Of a stretch of DNA of 11,082 nt, positions 1-7,839 are shown piece by piece (the first letter of the stretch is position 1; each line of letters opens with the position of its first letter). Where the stretch lies: NCBI GenBank assembly GCA_047517625.1, contig JAKZSO010000219.1, positions 1 to 11,082 on the forward strand, read 5' to 3'. A program made the position numbers and the translations under genes. Source of the DNA: JABHVE01 sp047517625. GTDB lineage: Bacteria > Pseudomonadota > Alphaproteobacteria > UBA2966 > CAIVPW01. The notes beneath the pieces were generated by a model that did no database searches, was not told where the DNA came from, and was given only the letters and a program-made list of their open reading frames with translations.

Positions 1-2534
1 ATTACACAGTGTCCGGTCAAAATGCCAACAACACCGTGCGGGTCACCGATGATTTCCTGCGCGCCGTGCGCGACGGCGACGATTGGTCGTTGCGCCGGCG
101 CACCGATGACAAGGTCTCCAAGACCATGCCGGCGGCGGAACTGTGGGAAAGCATTGGCGCGGCGGCTTGGTCGTGCGCCGATCCCGGTTTGCAGTTCCAT
201 ACCACCATCAACGACTGGCACACCTGCCCCGACGGCGGCGAAATCAACGCTTCGAATCCATGCTCGGAGTACATGTTCCTGGACGATACGGCGTGCAATT
301 TGGCGTCGGTGAACCTGATGGCGTTCCGCCGCGGCGACGGCACCATGGACACCCAATCCTTCGCGCACGCCGTGCGCCTGTGGACGGTGGTGTTGGAGAT
401 TTCCGTTCTGATGGCGCAGTTTCCCTCGGAACGCATCGCCAAACTTTCCTACCAGTACCGCACCTTGGGTTTGGGTTATGCCAATTTGGGCGGCTATTTG
501 ATGGCCTCCGCCGTGCCTTATGACAGCGACCAGGGACGGGCAATTTGCGGCTCAATCACGGCCCTGATGACCGGTACTGCCTACGCCACCTCGGGCGAAA
601 TGGCGGCTGAATTGGGAGCGTTCCCTGAATTCGAGGCCAACAGCGCGCCGATGATGCGGGTGATGCGCAATCACGCCAGGGCGGCCGGCGCGCTCACCGA
701 CGCCTACGAGGGCCTGCACGTGGATCCGGTGAGCCTCGACGCCGAAAACTGCACCGATGGGGCGTTGGTTCAGGCCGCCCTGGACTCTTGGTTGAAGGCC
801 CTGGATTTGGGCCAGGCCCACGGCTACCGCAATGCCCAAGCCACCGCCATGGCCCCAACCGGGACCATCGGCCTGATCATGGATTGCGACACCACCGGCA
901 TCGAGCCCGACTATGCGCTGGTCAAATTCAAGAAACTGGCCGGCGGCGGCTATTTCCGCATCATCAATCACTGTGTTCCCTTGGCCCTGGAAACCTTGGG
1001 CTATGAAAAGACCCAAGCCGCATCCATCGTTGCCTACGCGATCGGCCACGGAACGTTGGATGGCGCGCCGGGGGTCAATCACGAGAGCCTTATCGACCTG
1101 GGCTTCACCAAAAAGATCATTCAAGCGGTCGAAGCCGCGCTGGCCAATGCCTTCGACATCCGGTTCGCCTTTAACAAGTGGACGTTGGGCGAAACCTTCT
1201 GCACCGAGGTGTTGGGGCTCGATGTGGAGGCCTTGGACGACCCGAGTTTCGAGATGCTCCCGGCCTTGGGTTTTTCCGGCCAGGACATCGAGGCCGCCAA
1301 CGGGTTCTGCTGCGGCACCATGACCCTGGAAGGCGCCGAAGGCTTAGCCGACGAGCATCTGGCGGTGTTCGACTGCGCCACTCCGTGCGGTATCAGGGGG
1401 ACCCGGGCCCTGGCTTATCGCAGCCACATCTTAGCCATGGCCGCGGCCCAACCGTTTGTCTCCGGCGCGATTTCGAAAACCATCAACATGCCGAAATCGG
1501 CGTCCGTTGAGGACTGCAAAAACGCCTACATGCTGTCCTGGCAGTTGGGCCTGAAAGCCAACGCCCTGTATCGGGACGGCTCTAAACTGTCCCAGCCCTT
1601 GGCCGCGGCCCTCGAAACTGAAATTATGATCGACGAGGATGACGAAGCGATCGCGGCGCCCGCTGTTCACGCCGAAGCCGCCCGGCCAGAGCCCGCCCGG
1701 CCAGAGACCGCACAGGTCGTGGCCGAACATTTGGTCCGGGATTTAGTGGCGAAGCGCAGACGGTTGCCGCAACGGCGCAAGGGCTACACCCAAAAAGCGA
1801 CGGTCGGCGGCCACAAGATCTACCTGCGCACCGGCGAATACAACACCGGCGAGATCGGCGAAATCTTCATCGATATGCACAAAGAAGGCGCTGCCTTCCG
1901 CAGCCTGATGAACAATTTCGCCATCGCCATATCGATCGCTCTGCAATACGGCGTGCCGCTGGAAGAATTCGTCGAAGCCTTCACCTTTACCCGGTTCGAG
2001 CCCTCGGGAATGGTCGAGGGCAACAACGCCATCAAAATGGCGACCTCGGTGGTCGACTACATCTTCCGGGAATTGGCGGTCTCGTACCTGGGCCGCACCG
2101 ATCTTGCCCACGTCGGCCCCGACGACCTGCGTGGCGATGCGGTTGGCGACGGCGACCACCATGAAGCGGCGCCACCCGCGGTTTTGGCCGAGGCCGCGGC
2201 CGCCTCGCCAATGGCCAGCAACGGCTATGCCCGTAGCAATTTGTACGTGGTCAACGGCGGCGCCGCGCCCGAGGCGTCGGCGGCAATGGCCGCGGCGATC
2301 GAACAAGTGCACGAGGCCACCGTTGCGGCGGCCGGAACCTCAGTTGGCGCGGTCGCCGTGGCCACCTCGTCGACGACCACGACCACCCGCGCCGCCGTCG
2401 TTGGCGCCGCGGCACAAGCCCGCATCAAAGGCTACGAGGGCGATGCGTGCGGTGAGTGCGGAAACTTCACGCTGGTCCGCAACGGCACCTGCATGAAGTG
2501 CATGACCTGTGGTTCCACCAGCGGCTGCTCATGA
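1..2534 (+). CDS. nrdJ: Vitamin B12-dependent class II ribonucleotide reductase, 5' end outside window
   Basis: Reduces ribonucleotides to deoxyribonucleotides using adenosylcobalamin to create the thiyl radical; cytosolic, oxygen-independent dNTP supply. The reading frame is open to the left edge (Y-T-V-S-G-Q-N-A-N-N...), and the GTG at 9 is an internal Val codon, so the roughly 350-400 N-terminal residues of this ~1200-residue family lie upstream. Numbering from that GTG (841 residues): NPCSEY at 83-88 holds the thiyl-radical Cys85 and Glu87; Cys96 (TACNLAS) matches the C-terminal member of the redox Cys pair; PTGTIG at 283-288 is the phosphate-binding loop; CGTMTLEG and FDCATPCG follow. 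Residues ~585-700 look like the TSCPD domain. An Ala/Thr-rich linker (702-805) leads to a Cys-rich tail with Cys814, 817, 828, 831, 834 and 840, the usual NrdJ end that accepts electrons from thioredoxin. No truncation or frameshift is visible inside the window. Family identity is very secure. Confidence 0.97.
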   Translation, partial: YTVSGQNANNTVRVTDDFLRAVRDGDDWSLRRRTDDKVSKTMPAAELWESIGAAAWSCADPGLQFHTTINDWHTCPDGGEINASNPCSEYMFLDDTACNLASVNLMAFRRGDGTMDTQSFAHAVRLWTVVLEISVLMAQFPSERIAKLSYQYRTLGLGYANLGGYLMASAVPYDSDQGRAICGSITALMTGTAYATSGEMAAELGAFPEFEANSAPMMRVMRNHARAAGALTDAYEGLHVDPVSLDAENCTDGALVQAALDSWLKALDLGQAHGYRNAQATAMAPTGTIGLIMDCDTTGIEPDYALVKFKKLAGGGYFRIINHCVPLALETLGYEKTQAASIVAYAIGHGTLDGAPGVNHESLIDLGFTKKIIQAVEAALANAFDIRFAFNKWTLGETFCTEVLGLDVEALDDPSFEMLPALGFSGQDIEAANGFCCGTMTLEGAEGLADEHLAVFDCATPCGIRGTRALAYRSHILAMAAAQPFVSGAISKTINMPKSASVEDCKNAYMLSWQLGLKANALYRDGSKLSQPLAAALETEIMIDEDDEAIAAPAVHAEAARPEPARPETAQVVAEHLVRDLVAKRRRLPQRRKGYTQKATVGGHKIYLRTGEYNTGEIGEIFIDMHKEGAAFRSLMNNFAIAISIALQYGVPLEEFVEAFTFTRFEPSGMVEGNNAIKMATSVVDYIFRELAVSYLGRTDLAHVGPDDLRGDAVGDGDHHEAAPPAVLAEAAAASPMASNGYARSNLYVVNGGAAPEASAAMAAAIEQVHEATVAAAGTSVGAVAVATSSTTTTTRAAVVGAAAQARIKGYEGDACGECGNFTLVRNGTCMKCMTCGSTSGCS

Positions 2535-2988
2535 GCACCGCCGGCACACATCAAAGACATTTCGGAATCCGCCACGCCCACGTGGCGGTACGGCGGGCGA
2601 TGAGCCGCGCATGTTCCCGCTGCGCCGCCCCGCCCGTCGGGTTCTGTTGGGGCTGCGGGATGGTCAACGAAATCGCCACCCACGCGGACACGGGATTCTT
2701 GAACGCCGCGGTAGCGTACTACGGATCCGCCCCGGCAGCCGCGGACGTACCCAACATGCGGGTGCCGTTGATGCTCCACTACGCCGGGCTGGACAGCCGC
2801 ATCAACGGCGGAATGCCCGGCTACACCGCCGCGCTGGAGGCGGCGTGGCGCGCTACACGGTGCACATGTGCGAGGGCGCCAACCACGCTTTCAATAACGA
2901 CACCAATGCCTCGCGGTACGACAAGGCGGCGTCGGATTTGGCCTGGAGCCGCACCGTGGCGTTTTTCACCGAAACGCTAAAGGGCTAG
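2531..2988 (+). pseudogene. Dienelactone hydrolase family remnant, N-terminally truncated and frameshifted
   Basis: Dienelactone hydrolases are cytosolic alpha/beta-hydrolases with a Cys-Asp-His triad. One frame reads from an ATG at 2531 (overlapping the nrdJ stop), but only from about 2636 does it look like the family: VGFCWGCGMVNE with the nucleophile Cys (codon 2645-2647), then NAAVAYYG, then LLHYAGLD-type sequence with the Asp codon at 2792-2794. The match continues to ALEA (codons 2831-2842). It then jumps to the next frame, GVARYTVHMCEGANHAFNND, with the triad His codon at 2884-2886, and ends normally at TAG 2986-2988. Loss of one base near 2841 explains the jump. About 117 recognisable residues remain out of the usual 220-290, so the N-terminal half is gone. 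The elbow GGG is also changed to GCG. The 35 codons from 2531 to 2635 match nothing I recognise. A functional protein is unlikely, although a sequencing error could explain the frameshift, it could not explain the missing N-terminus. Confidence 0.8.
2569..2588 (+). terminator. Small hairpin after nrdJ, possible terminator
   Basis: A perfect 7-bp inverted repeat, CCGCCAC / GTGGCGG, with a 6-nt loop begins 34 bases after the nrdJ stop. The stem is GC-only apart from one A-T pair, which would be stable in RNA, and the position suits transcription ending after nrdJ. No T-tract follows (the next bases are TACGGCGGGC), so it is not a canonical intrinsic terminator. It may only be a 3'-end-stabilising hairpin or chance in GC-rich DNA. 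It overlaps the 5' region of the decayed hydrolase, whose loss of function would free this segment. Confidence 0.3.
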
Positions 2989-2996
2989 GGGGCCGC

Positions 2997-3911
2997 GTGG
3001 CGGCCGCCATCGTCATCGAAAATTTGATCAAACGTTACGGCGCTACCGCCGCCGTGGACGGGGTCGGATTGGAGGTCGCCGAGGGCGAAGTTTTCTGCCT
3101 TTTAGGCCCGAATGGCGCCGGTAAGACAACCCTGATCGAAATTCTTGAGGGCCACCGGCGGCGGACTTCAGGCGAAGTCCATGTGCTGGGCTTCGATCCC
3201 GAAACCGGGGGCCGGGATTTCCGCGAGCGCATCGGCATCATGCTGCAAAACGGCAGCCTGGAAAACGAACTGACCGGGCGCGAGGCGGTAGAAATTTACG
3301 GGTCTCTCTACCCAAATCCCCGGCCGGTGAACGACGTGATCAAGGCGGTTGGTTTGACGGAAAAATCCGGTGCCCGCATCAAGACCTTGTCGGGGGGTCA
3401 AAAACGCCGGCTGGAGCTGGCGTTGGCCATCGTCGGCGAGCCTGATCTCATCTTCCTGGACGAGCCGACGACCGGGTTTGACCCTTCCGCACGGCGTCAG
3501 GCCTGGGAACTTGTCGCCGGGCTGCGCGGACTGGGTAAAACCATCCTGCTCACCACCCACTACATGGACGAGGCCCAGAACCTCGCGGACCGCATCGCGG
3601 TCATTGCCCGCGGCCAAATCGTCGCCGAGGGCACGCCCAAAACATTGGGCGACCGCGATCGGTTGCCGTCCCATATTCGTTTCCGTGTGGCGGAGCGCGC
3701 CCAGAGCGATCTGCCAGCCATGGCCCAAGCCGCCATCAAGAACCGCGACGGAGAATTTGCAATCCGCACCGCCGAGCCGACCCAGGCGGTGCACGATCTG
3801 ACCGCGTGGGCGCTGGGCCAGGGGGTGGCGCTTGAGGTCTTGACCGTCGCGCCGCCCAGTTTGGAAGACATTTATCTGGATCTAATCGGTCACGAGGCCG
3901 CCGATGACTGA
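2997..3911 (+). CDS. ABC transporter ATP-binding protein (ABC-2/DrrA-like exporter type)
   Basis: Hydrolyses ATP at the cytoplasmic face to drive the permease encoded immediately downstream. In 304 residues all nucleotide-binding motifs are present: Walker A GPNGAGKTT at 37-45, Q-loop Gln84, signature LSGGQ at 131-135, Walker B LIFLDEP at 151-157 and the switch His188 (TTHYMDE). The THYMDEAQ stretch and the ~90-residue C-terminal extension are typical of the DrrA/CcmA-like exporter ATPases. Start is GTG at 2997, preceded by a purine-rich AGGGCTAGGGGG ribosome-binding region at 2981-2992 that overlaps the hydrolase stop; no better start lies upstream. It overlaps the permease gene by 8 bases, which implies translational coupling. 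Substrate cannot be read from the sequence; candidates for such pairs are lipids, drugs or polysaccharide. Codon use matches the neighbours. Confidence 0.95.
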   Translation: MAAAIVIENLIKRYGATAAVDGVGLEVAEGEVFCLLGPNGAGKTTLIEILEGHRRRTSGEVHVLGFDPETGGRDFRERIGIMLQNGSLENELTGREAVEIYGSLYPNPRPVNDVIKAVGLTEKSGARIKTLSGGQKRRLELALAIVGEPDLIFLDEPTTGFDPSARRQAWELVAGLRGLGKTILLTTHYMDEAQNLADRIAVIARGQIVAEGTPKTLGDRDRLPSHIRFRVAERAQSDLPAMAQAAIKNRDGEFAIRTAEPTQAVHDLTAWALGQGVALEVLTVAPPSLEDIYLDLIGHEAADD

Positions 3912-4752
3912 CGCCGGCCAGACCATGCGCCCGTCCAATTGGCAGCTATTGGTGCACCAGGTGCGCTACCAGAACCGGGTGTTTTGGCGCTCGCCCATGG
4001 CAGCGTTTTTCACGCTGGTGTTCCCGCTGATGTTCCTGCTGGTTTTCGTCAGCGTTTTCGGCAACGGCATGATCAGCGCTTTGGGGGTGCCGATGGCCCA
4101 GTTCTATGCGCCCAGTCTGGGGGTATACGGAGCCATCACCGCGGCCTACACGAACCTTGCCATCATGACCGTAAACCGGCGTGAGGAGGGAATCTTGAAG
4201 CGCGTGCGGGGAACGCCCCTGCCCCCCTGGCTGTGTATATCGCCGGCCCGCCTGGCCTCGACAACCTGGACCGCTTTCATCGCGGTGGGCCTGCTAATGG
4301 GTGTGGGAATCGCATTTTTCGGCATCCGTCCCGACCCCGGCACTTTGGCCGCCGCGCTCCTTGCATTCCTGGTGGGCGTTGGGTGTTTCGCCGCTCTCGG
4401 AATGATGCTGGCTGCGCTGGCCTCGGATTCAAACTTGGCGGCGGTCGCCGGCAACGCGACATTGCTGCCCTTGGCATTCGCGTCGGAAATTTTCATCCCG
4501 CCGTCTTCGAATTCGCCCGCCTGGGTGGCCATCGCCGGCGACATTTTTCCGGTCAAGCACTTTGCCCAGGCGTTTTCGGGGGCGTTCAACCCCACCCTGT
4601 CTGGCAATGGCTTCCAGTGGAGCGCCGGACCCGGCGAGTACGCCATACTTTCCCATCTTGCCGTGATGGCGGTTTGGGGAGTCGTGGCGGCAGCGCTCGC
4701 GGTACGCTTCTTTAAATGGGAGCCCACCGGCGGCGAAGGCGGGTTGTCCTAG
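3904..4752 (+). CDS. ABC-2 type transporter permease
   Basis: Integral inner-membrane half of the exporter whose ATPase is just upstream. Of 282 residues, six hydrophobic segments can be seen near 33-53, 70-92, 118-140, 148-172, 180-200 and 248-268, the usual ABC-2 topology. NRREEGILKRVRGTPLPPW at 91-109 is the conserved cytoplasmic loop after the second helix that contacts the ATPase. ATG start at 3904 lies inside the ATPase gene, with GAGG 6 bases upstream as ribosome-binding site. Just after the loop, residues 111-115 (CISPA) look out of place: the +2-shifted frame over the same bases reads VYIAG, close to what the family usually has there, as if two small compensating indels had occurred. 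The rest of the protein is normal, so it is probably functional. The TAG stop overlaps the converging aspS stop. Confidence 0.92.
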   Translation: MTDAGQTMRPSNWQLLVHQVRYQNRVFWRSPMAAFFTLVFPLMFLLVFVSVFGNGMISALGVPMAQFYAPSLGVYGAITAAYTNLAIMTVNRREEGILKRVRGTPLPPWLCISPARLASTTWTAFIAVGLLMGVGIAFFGIRPDPGTLAAALLAFLVGVGCFAALGMMLAALASDSNLAAVAGNATLLPLAFASEIFIPPSSNSPAWVAIAGDIFPVKHFAQAFSGAFNPTLSGNGFQWSAGPGEYAILSHLAVMAVWGVVAAALAVRFFKWEPTGGEGGLS

Positions 4753-6545
4753 GTCGCTGGGTCGGGGTCAACCTTTTTCGGCGGCATGACGACCTTGATA
4801 TGGATGTCTTTCAGGGCTTGATCCGGCACCTGCGCCGGGGCGCCCATCATCAAGTCCTGGGCGGTTTGGGTCATCGGGAAGGCCACGATCTCGCGCAGGT
4901 TCGGCTCGCCCGCGATCAACATAACGATGCGGTCAATGCCGGGGGCAATACCGCCGTGGGGCGGGGCGCCAAAGCGAAAGGCGTTGAACATGCCGCCGAA
5001 TTGCTCTTTCACATCCGCTTCGGAATACCCGGCGATCTCGAAGGCCCGAACCATCGTTTCAGGGCGGTGATTTCGGATCGCGCCGGACGACAGCTCAACC
5101 CCGTTGCAAACGATGTCGTACTGATAGGCCAGCACATCCAGCGGGTCTTTTTCGTTCAAGGCCTGCAAGCCGCCTTGGGGCATGGAAAACGGATTGTGGC
5201 TGAATTCGATCTTGCCCGCGGTTGCGTCGAATTCGTACATGGGGTAGTCGACGATCCAGCAAAAGCGGAAATCGCCAACCTCGGCCAACTCTAAATCCGC
5301 TCCCACCTTTGTGCGCGCCAGCCCCGCCAGTTCGGCGGCCTTGCCCGGCTGGTCGCAAGCAAAGAAAACACCGTCGCCAGGATTGAGGCCGGCGTTTTCG
5401 AGGATCATGGCGACGCGATCCGCGTCGAGGTTTTTCGCGATGGGGCCTTTTGCGCCTCCGTCTTTAGGGAACTGTATGTATCCCAATCCTGGCCAACCGC
5501 CGGCCCGGGCCCAGTCGTTCATTTTGTCGAAAAAGCTGCGGGCCCGGCTCGCGGCCCCCGGGGCGGGGATCGCCAGCACTACGGCGCCGTTTTCGATGGC
5601 CTTGGCGAAAATCCCGAAGCCTGAGGCCCGGAACGCATCGGTGACGTCGGCGATCTCGATGGGATTGCGCAGGTCGGGCTTGTCGGACCCGTATTTCAAC
5701 ATGGCTTCGGCAAAGGGGATGCGCGGGAACGGCCGGGCCACATCCGTGCCGGTGAATTCTTCGAACACCCCGGCGATCACCGGCTCGATGGCTGCAAAAA
5801 CGTCCTCCTGTTCGACGAAGCTCATCTCCACATCGAGCTGATAGAACTCTCCGGGGGAGCGGTCGGCCCGGGCGTCTTCGTCGCGGAAACACGGGGCGAT
5901 CTGGAAGTAACGATCGAACCCTGAAATCATATACAGCTGCTTGAACTGCTGGGGGGCCTGGGGCAGCGCATAAAACTGTCCCGGATGCAGGCGGCTGGGG
6001 ACCAGATAATCCCTCGCGCCCTCGGGCGATGATGCCGTCAAGATGGGGGTCTGCAACTCCGTGAAGCCCCGTTCCACCATGCGCCGGCGGATGCTGGTGA
6101 TGACGTTCGACCGCAACACGATATTGCGGTGCATCTTTTCCCGGCGCAGGTCCAAAAACCGGTAGCGCAGGCGCAAGTCTTCGGGAAACTCTTGGTCGCC
6201 GAACACTTGGATCGGCAGTTCGTCCGCCGGGCCTTGGATTTCCAATTCGGCGATGCGCACCTCCACCTGGCCCGTGGGCAGCGCCGGGTTGATGGTCGCC
6301 GTACTGCGCGCCACCACGGCGCCGGTGACGGTGACGACGCTTTCGGGCCGGGCGCTGTCCATGGCGGCGAATGTGGGCTCGTCGGTCTCGACGACGCATT
6401 GGGTGATGCCGAACTGATCACGCAGGTCGACAAACAGCAGATTGCCGTGGTCGCGTTTGCGATGGATCCAGCCTGAAACGCGCACGGTCTCGCCGACGAG
6501 TTTTTCCGTCAGCGCGCCGCAATTGTGAGTGCGGTACGGGTGCAT
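4749..6545 (-). CDS. aspS: Aspartyl-tRNA synthetase, bacterial type, probably non-discriminating
   Basis: Charges tRNA-Asp with aspartate; class II synthetase, cytosolic. In 598 residues: N-terminal OB-fold anticodon-binding domain (~1-110), class II catalytic core with QAPQQFKQ (196-203), motif 2 FRDEDARAD (220-228), the bacterial GAD insertion (~285-400) and motif 3 GIAPGIDR (532-539), ending with the family's MTQTAQDLMMGAP stretch. Start chosen at ATG 6545 (MHPYRTHNCG), which matches the family's N-terminus; the frame runs 17 codons further upstream, but those residues are not family-like. GGAG lies about 13 bases before the start. His33 in RKRDHGN is the residue associated with non-discriminating AspRS, which also makes Asp-tRNA-Asn for GatCAB amidation; discriminating enzymes such as the E. 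coli one have Leu there. This reading is inference. Convergent with the ABC permease, sharing CTAG at the ends. Confidence 0.97.
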   Translation of the reverse strand: MHPYRTHNCGALTEKLVGETVRVSGWIHRKRDHGNLLFVDLRDQFGITQCVVETDEPTFAAMDSARPESVVTVTGAVVARSTATINPALPTGQVEVRIAELEIQGPADELPIQVFGDQEFPEDLRLRYRFLDLRREKMHRNIVLRSNVITSIRRRMVERGFTELQTPILTASSPEGARDYLVPSRLHPGQFYALPQAPQQFKQLYMISGFDRYFQIAPCFRDEDARADRSPGEFYQLDVEMSFVEQEDVFAAIEPVIAGVFEEFTGTDVARPFPRIPFAEAMLKYGSDKPDLRNPIEIADVTDAFRASGFGIFAKAIENGAVVLAIPAPGAASRARSFFDKMNDWARAGGWPGLGYIQFPKDGGAKGPIAKNLDADRVAMILENAGLNPGDGVFFACDQPGKAAELAGLARTKVGADLELAEVGDFRFCWIVDYPMYEFDATAGKIEFSHNPFSMPQGGLQALNEKDPLDVLAYQYDIVCNGVELSSGAIRNHRPETMVRAFEIAGYSEADVKEQFGGMFNAFRFGAPPHGGIAPGIDRIVMLIAGEPNLREIVAFPMTQTAQDLMMGAPAQVPDQALKDIHIKVVMPPKKVDPDPAT

Positions 6546-6589
6546 TCTCAAACAAAAACTCCAGGGACCCCAGGTCAAATGAGCGCGCA

Positions 6590-6618
6590 AGAGCACACGG
6601 AACCCCGCTGAGTGTCAA
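6590..6618 (-). promoter_or_regulatory. Candidate aspS promoter
   Basis: On the minus strand, CTTGACA (TTGACA at 6618-6613) is a perfect -35 hexamer in the form preferred by alphaproteobacterial housekeeping sigma factors. A 17-base spacer leads to TGCTCT at 6595-6590, a poor -10 match that keeps only the first and last T. Transcription would begin near 6583, giving a leader of about 38 bases before the aspS ATG. The -35 is convincing and the -10 is not. Confidence 0.4.
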
Positions 6619-6649
6619 GGGTGCGGCGGGTCAGCCCTTTCTGGGAATA

Positions 6650-6700
6650 CCGCGGCCGTGGTAGAACCCTAGCCAATGGATATTGTAACCACGACCGCGG
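6650..6700 (+). promoter_or_regulatory. Inverted repeat placing the rnd start codon in an RNA hairpin loop
   Basis: CCGCGGCCGTGGT (6650-6662) and ACCACGACCGCGG (6688-6700) are reverse complements at 12 of 13 positions, the single mismatch being a C opposite A. Transcribed, they form a long GC-rich stem with a 25-base loop (6663-6687) holding the rnd ATG at 6676 and the bases just upstream. The right arm lies within codons 5-9 of rnd (the Thr-Thr-Thr-Ala region). No Shine-Dalgarno sequence is visible in front of the ATG (AGAACCCTAGCCA), so the structure could strongly affect initiation, either presenting or hindering the start. The structure is seen; any regulatory role is inference. Confidence 0.45.
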
Positions 6701-7839
6701 CGCTTGCCGCCGCCTGCGAGCGCCTGTCTAACGCCGACTACGTCACCATCGACACCGAATTCATCCGCGAAACCACCTATTGGCCGCTGCTGTGCCTGGC
6801 CCAGTTGGGCGGCCCGGATGAGGCGTTGGCGGTGGACGCCCTGGCCGATGGTCTTGACCTTGCTCCGCTGTTCGAATTGCTGGCCGACCCCGGCACTTTG
6901 AAAGTGTTCCACGCCGGCAGCCAGGACGTCGAGATTTTCTACCACCTGGCCGGAGTGGTGCCGGCCCCGATGTTCGACACCCAAATCGCCGCCATGGTTT
7001 GCGGGTTTGGCGATTCGGCCGGTTATGAAACGCTGGTTTCCAAGCTCACCGGCGAATCCCTGGATAAACATTCAAGGTTTACGGATTGGCGGCGGCGGCC
7101 CCTGACCGACCGCCAATTGCGTTATGCCCTGGGCGACGTGACCCATCTGCGGGTGGTTTACGATAAATTGTCGGCCCGGTTAAAAAAGACCGGGCGCGAG
7201 GGCTGGGTTGCGGAAGAAATGGCGGTGCTCACCAACCCCGACACCTACGCCAGTCACCCGGAAGAAGCCTGGAAACGGCTGAAGATCCGATCGTCGGAGC
7301 GGCGGTTTTTGGGGCTGGTGCGCGCGCTTGCCGCATGGCGCGACCGCGAAGCCCAATCCCGGGATTTGACCCGTAACCGGGTTTTGCGGGACGAAGTGTT
7401 GATGGGCATCGCCGCCCATCCCCCCGGAAACGCCACCGAGCTAGGCGCCATTCGCGGCGTGACCAAGGGCTTTGCCGACAGCAAAGGTGGCAAGTTTCTG
7501 TTGGCGGCCGTGGCCGACGCCCTGGCGTTACCGGACAGCGACCTGCCCAAGCGCAAGCGTAACAAACCGCCGTCGGCCAGTGTCGGACCGACCATCGATT
7601 TGCTCAAGGTTCTACTGAAAATGAAATGCGAAAATCACGGTGTGGCGCCAAAAATGGTCGCCTCGGGCAGCGACCTTGAACAGATCGCATCCGGCAATGG
7701 CGTCGCCACCAGGGCCATGTCTGGCTGGCGCCACGAAATATTCGGCGCGGACGCCGCGCGCCTGGTGGCCGGGGAAATCGCGCTTGGCGCCGGCCCCCGC
7801 GCCGGGGTCGAAGTGGTTGAACGCCAGGTCAGCGGGTGA
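6676..7839 (+). CDS. rnd: Ribonuclease D, 3'-5' exoribonuclease
   Basis: Trims the 3' ends of tRNA precursors and other small stable RNAs in the cytosol. In 387 residues the DEDDy exonuclease motifs are all present: Exo I DTEF with Asp26 and Glu28, Exo II HAGSQD with Asp84, and Exo III YALGD with Tyr150 and Asp154. An HRDC-type helical domain follows at about 205-290 (ERRFLGLVRALAAWRD...), and then a second helical region, so length and order match the family. ATG at 6676 gives the family-like N-terminus MDIVTTTAAL. There is no obvious ribosome-binding site and the start sits in a predicted hairpin loop. Divergent from aspS, with about 130 bases between the starts. Its TGA overlaps the GTG of the downstream phosphatase gene (GTGA), implying coupled translation. 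Confidence 0.97.
   Translation: MDIVTTTAALAAACERLSNADYVTIDTEFIRETTYWPLLCLAQLGGPDEALAVDALADGLDLAPLFELLADPGTLKVFHAGSQDVEIFYHLAGVVPAPMFDTQIAAMVCGFGDSAGYETLVSKLTGESLDKHSRFTDWRRRPLTDRQLRYALGDVTHLRVVYDKLSARLKKTGREGWVAEEMAVLTNPDTYASHPEEAWKRLKIRSSERRFLGLVRALAAWRDREAQSRDLTRNRVLRDEVLMGIAAHPPGNATELGAIRGVTKGFADSKGGKFLLAAVADALALPDSDLPKRKRNKPPSASVGPTIDLLKVLLKMKCENHGVAPKMVASGSDLEQIASGNGVATRAMSGWRHEIFGADAARLVAGEIALGAGPRAGVEVVERQVSG

Noticed and set aside
9..11. GTG at 9 as the true start of nrdJ
   Set aside because: SGQNANN is an internal conserved motif of NrdJ and the frame stays open to the window edge, so the gene begins upstream.
4716..5294. Long open frames antisense to aspS and other genes
   Set aside because: They lie opposite or in other frames of strongly conserved genes in GC-rich DNA, show no recognisable domain, and are composition artefacts.
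6546..6596. Upstream start for aspS adding 17 residues
   Set aside because: The added residues are not family-like; MHPYRTHNCG at 6545 matches the known N-terminus, and the candidate promoter would place the transcript start below 6596.
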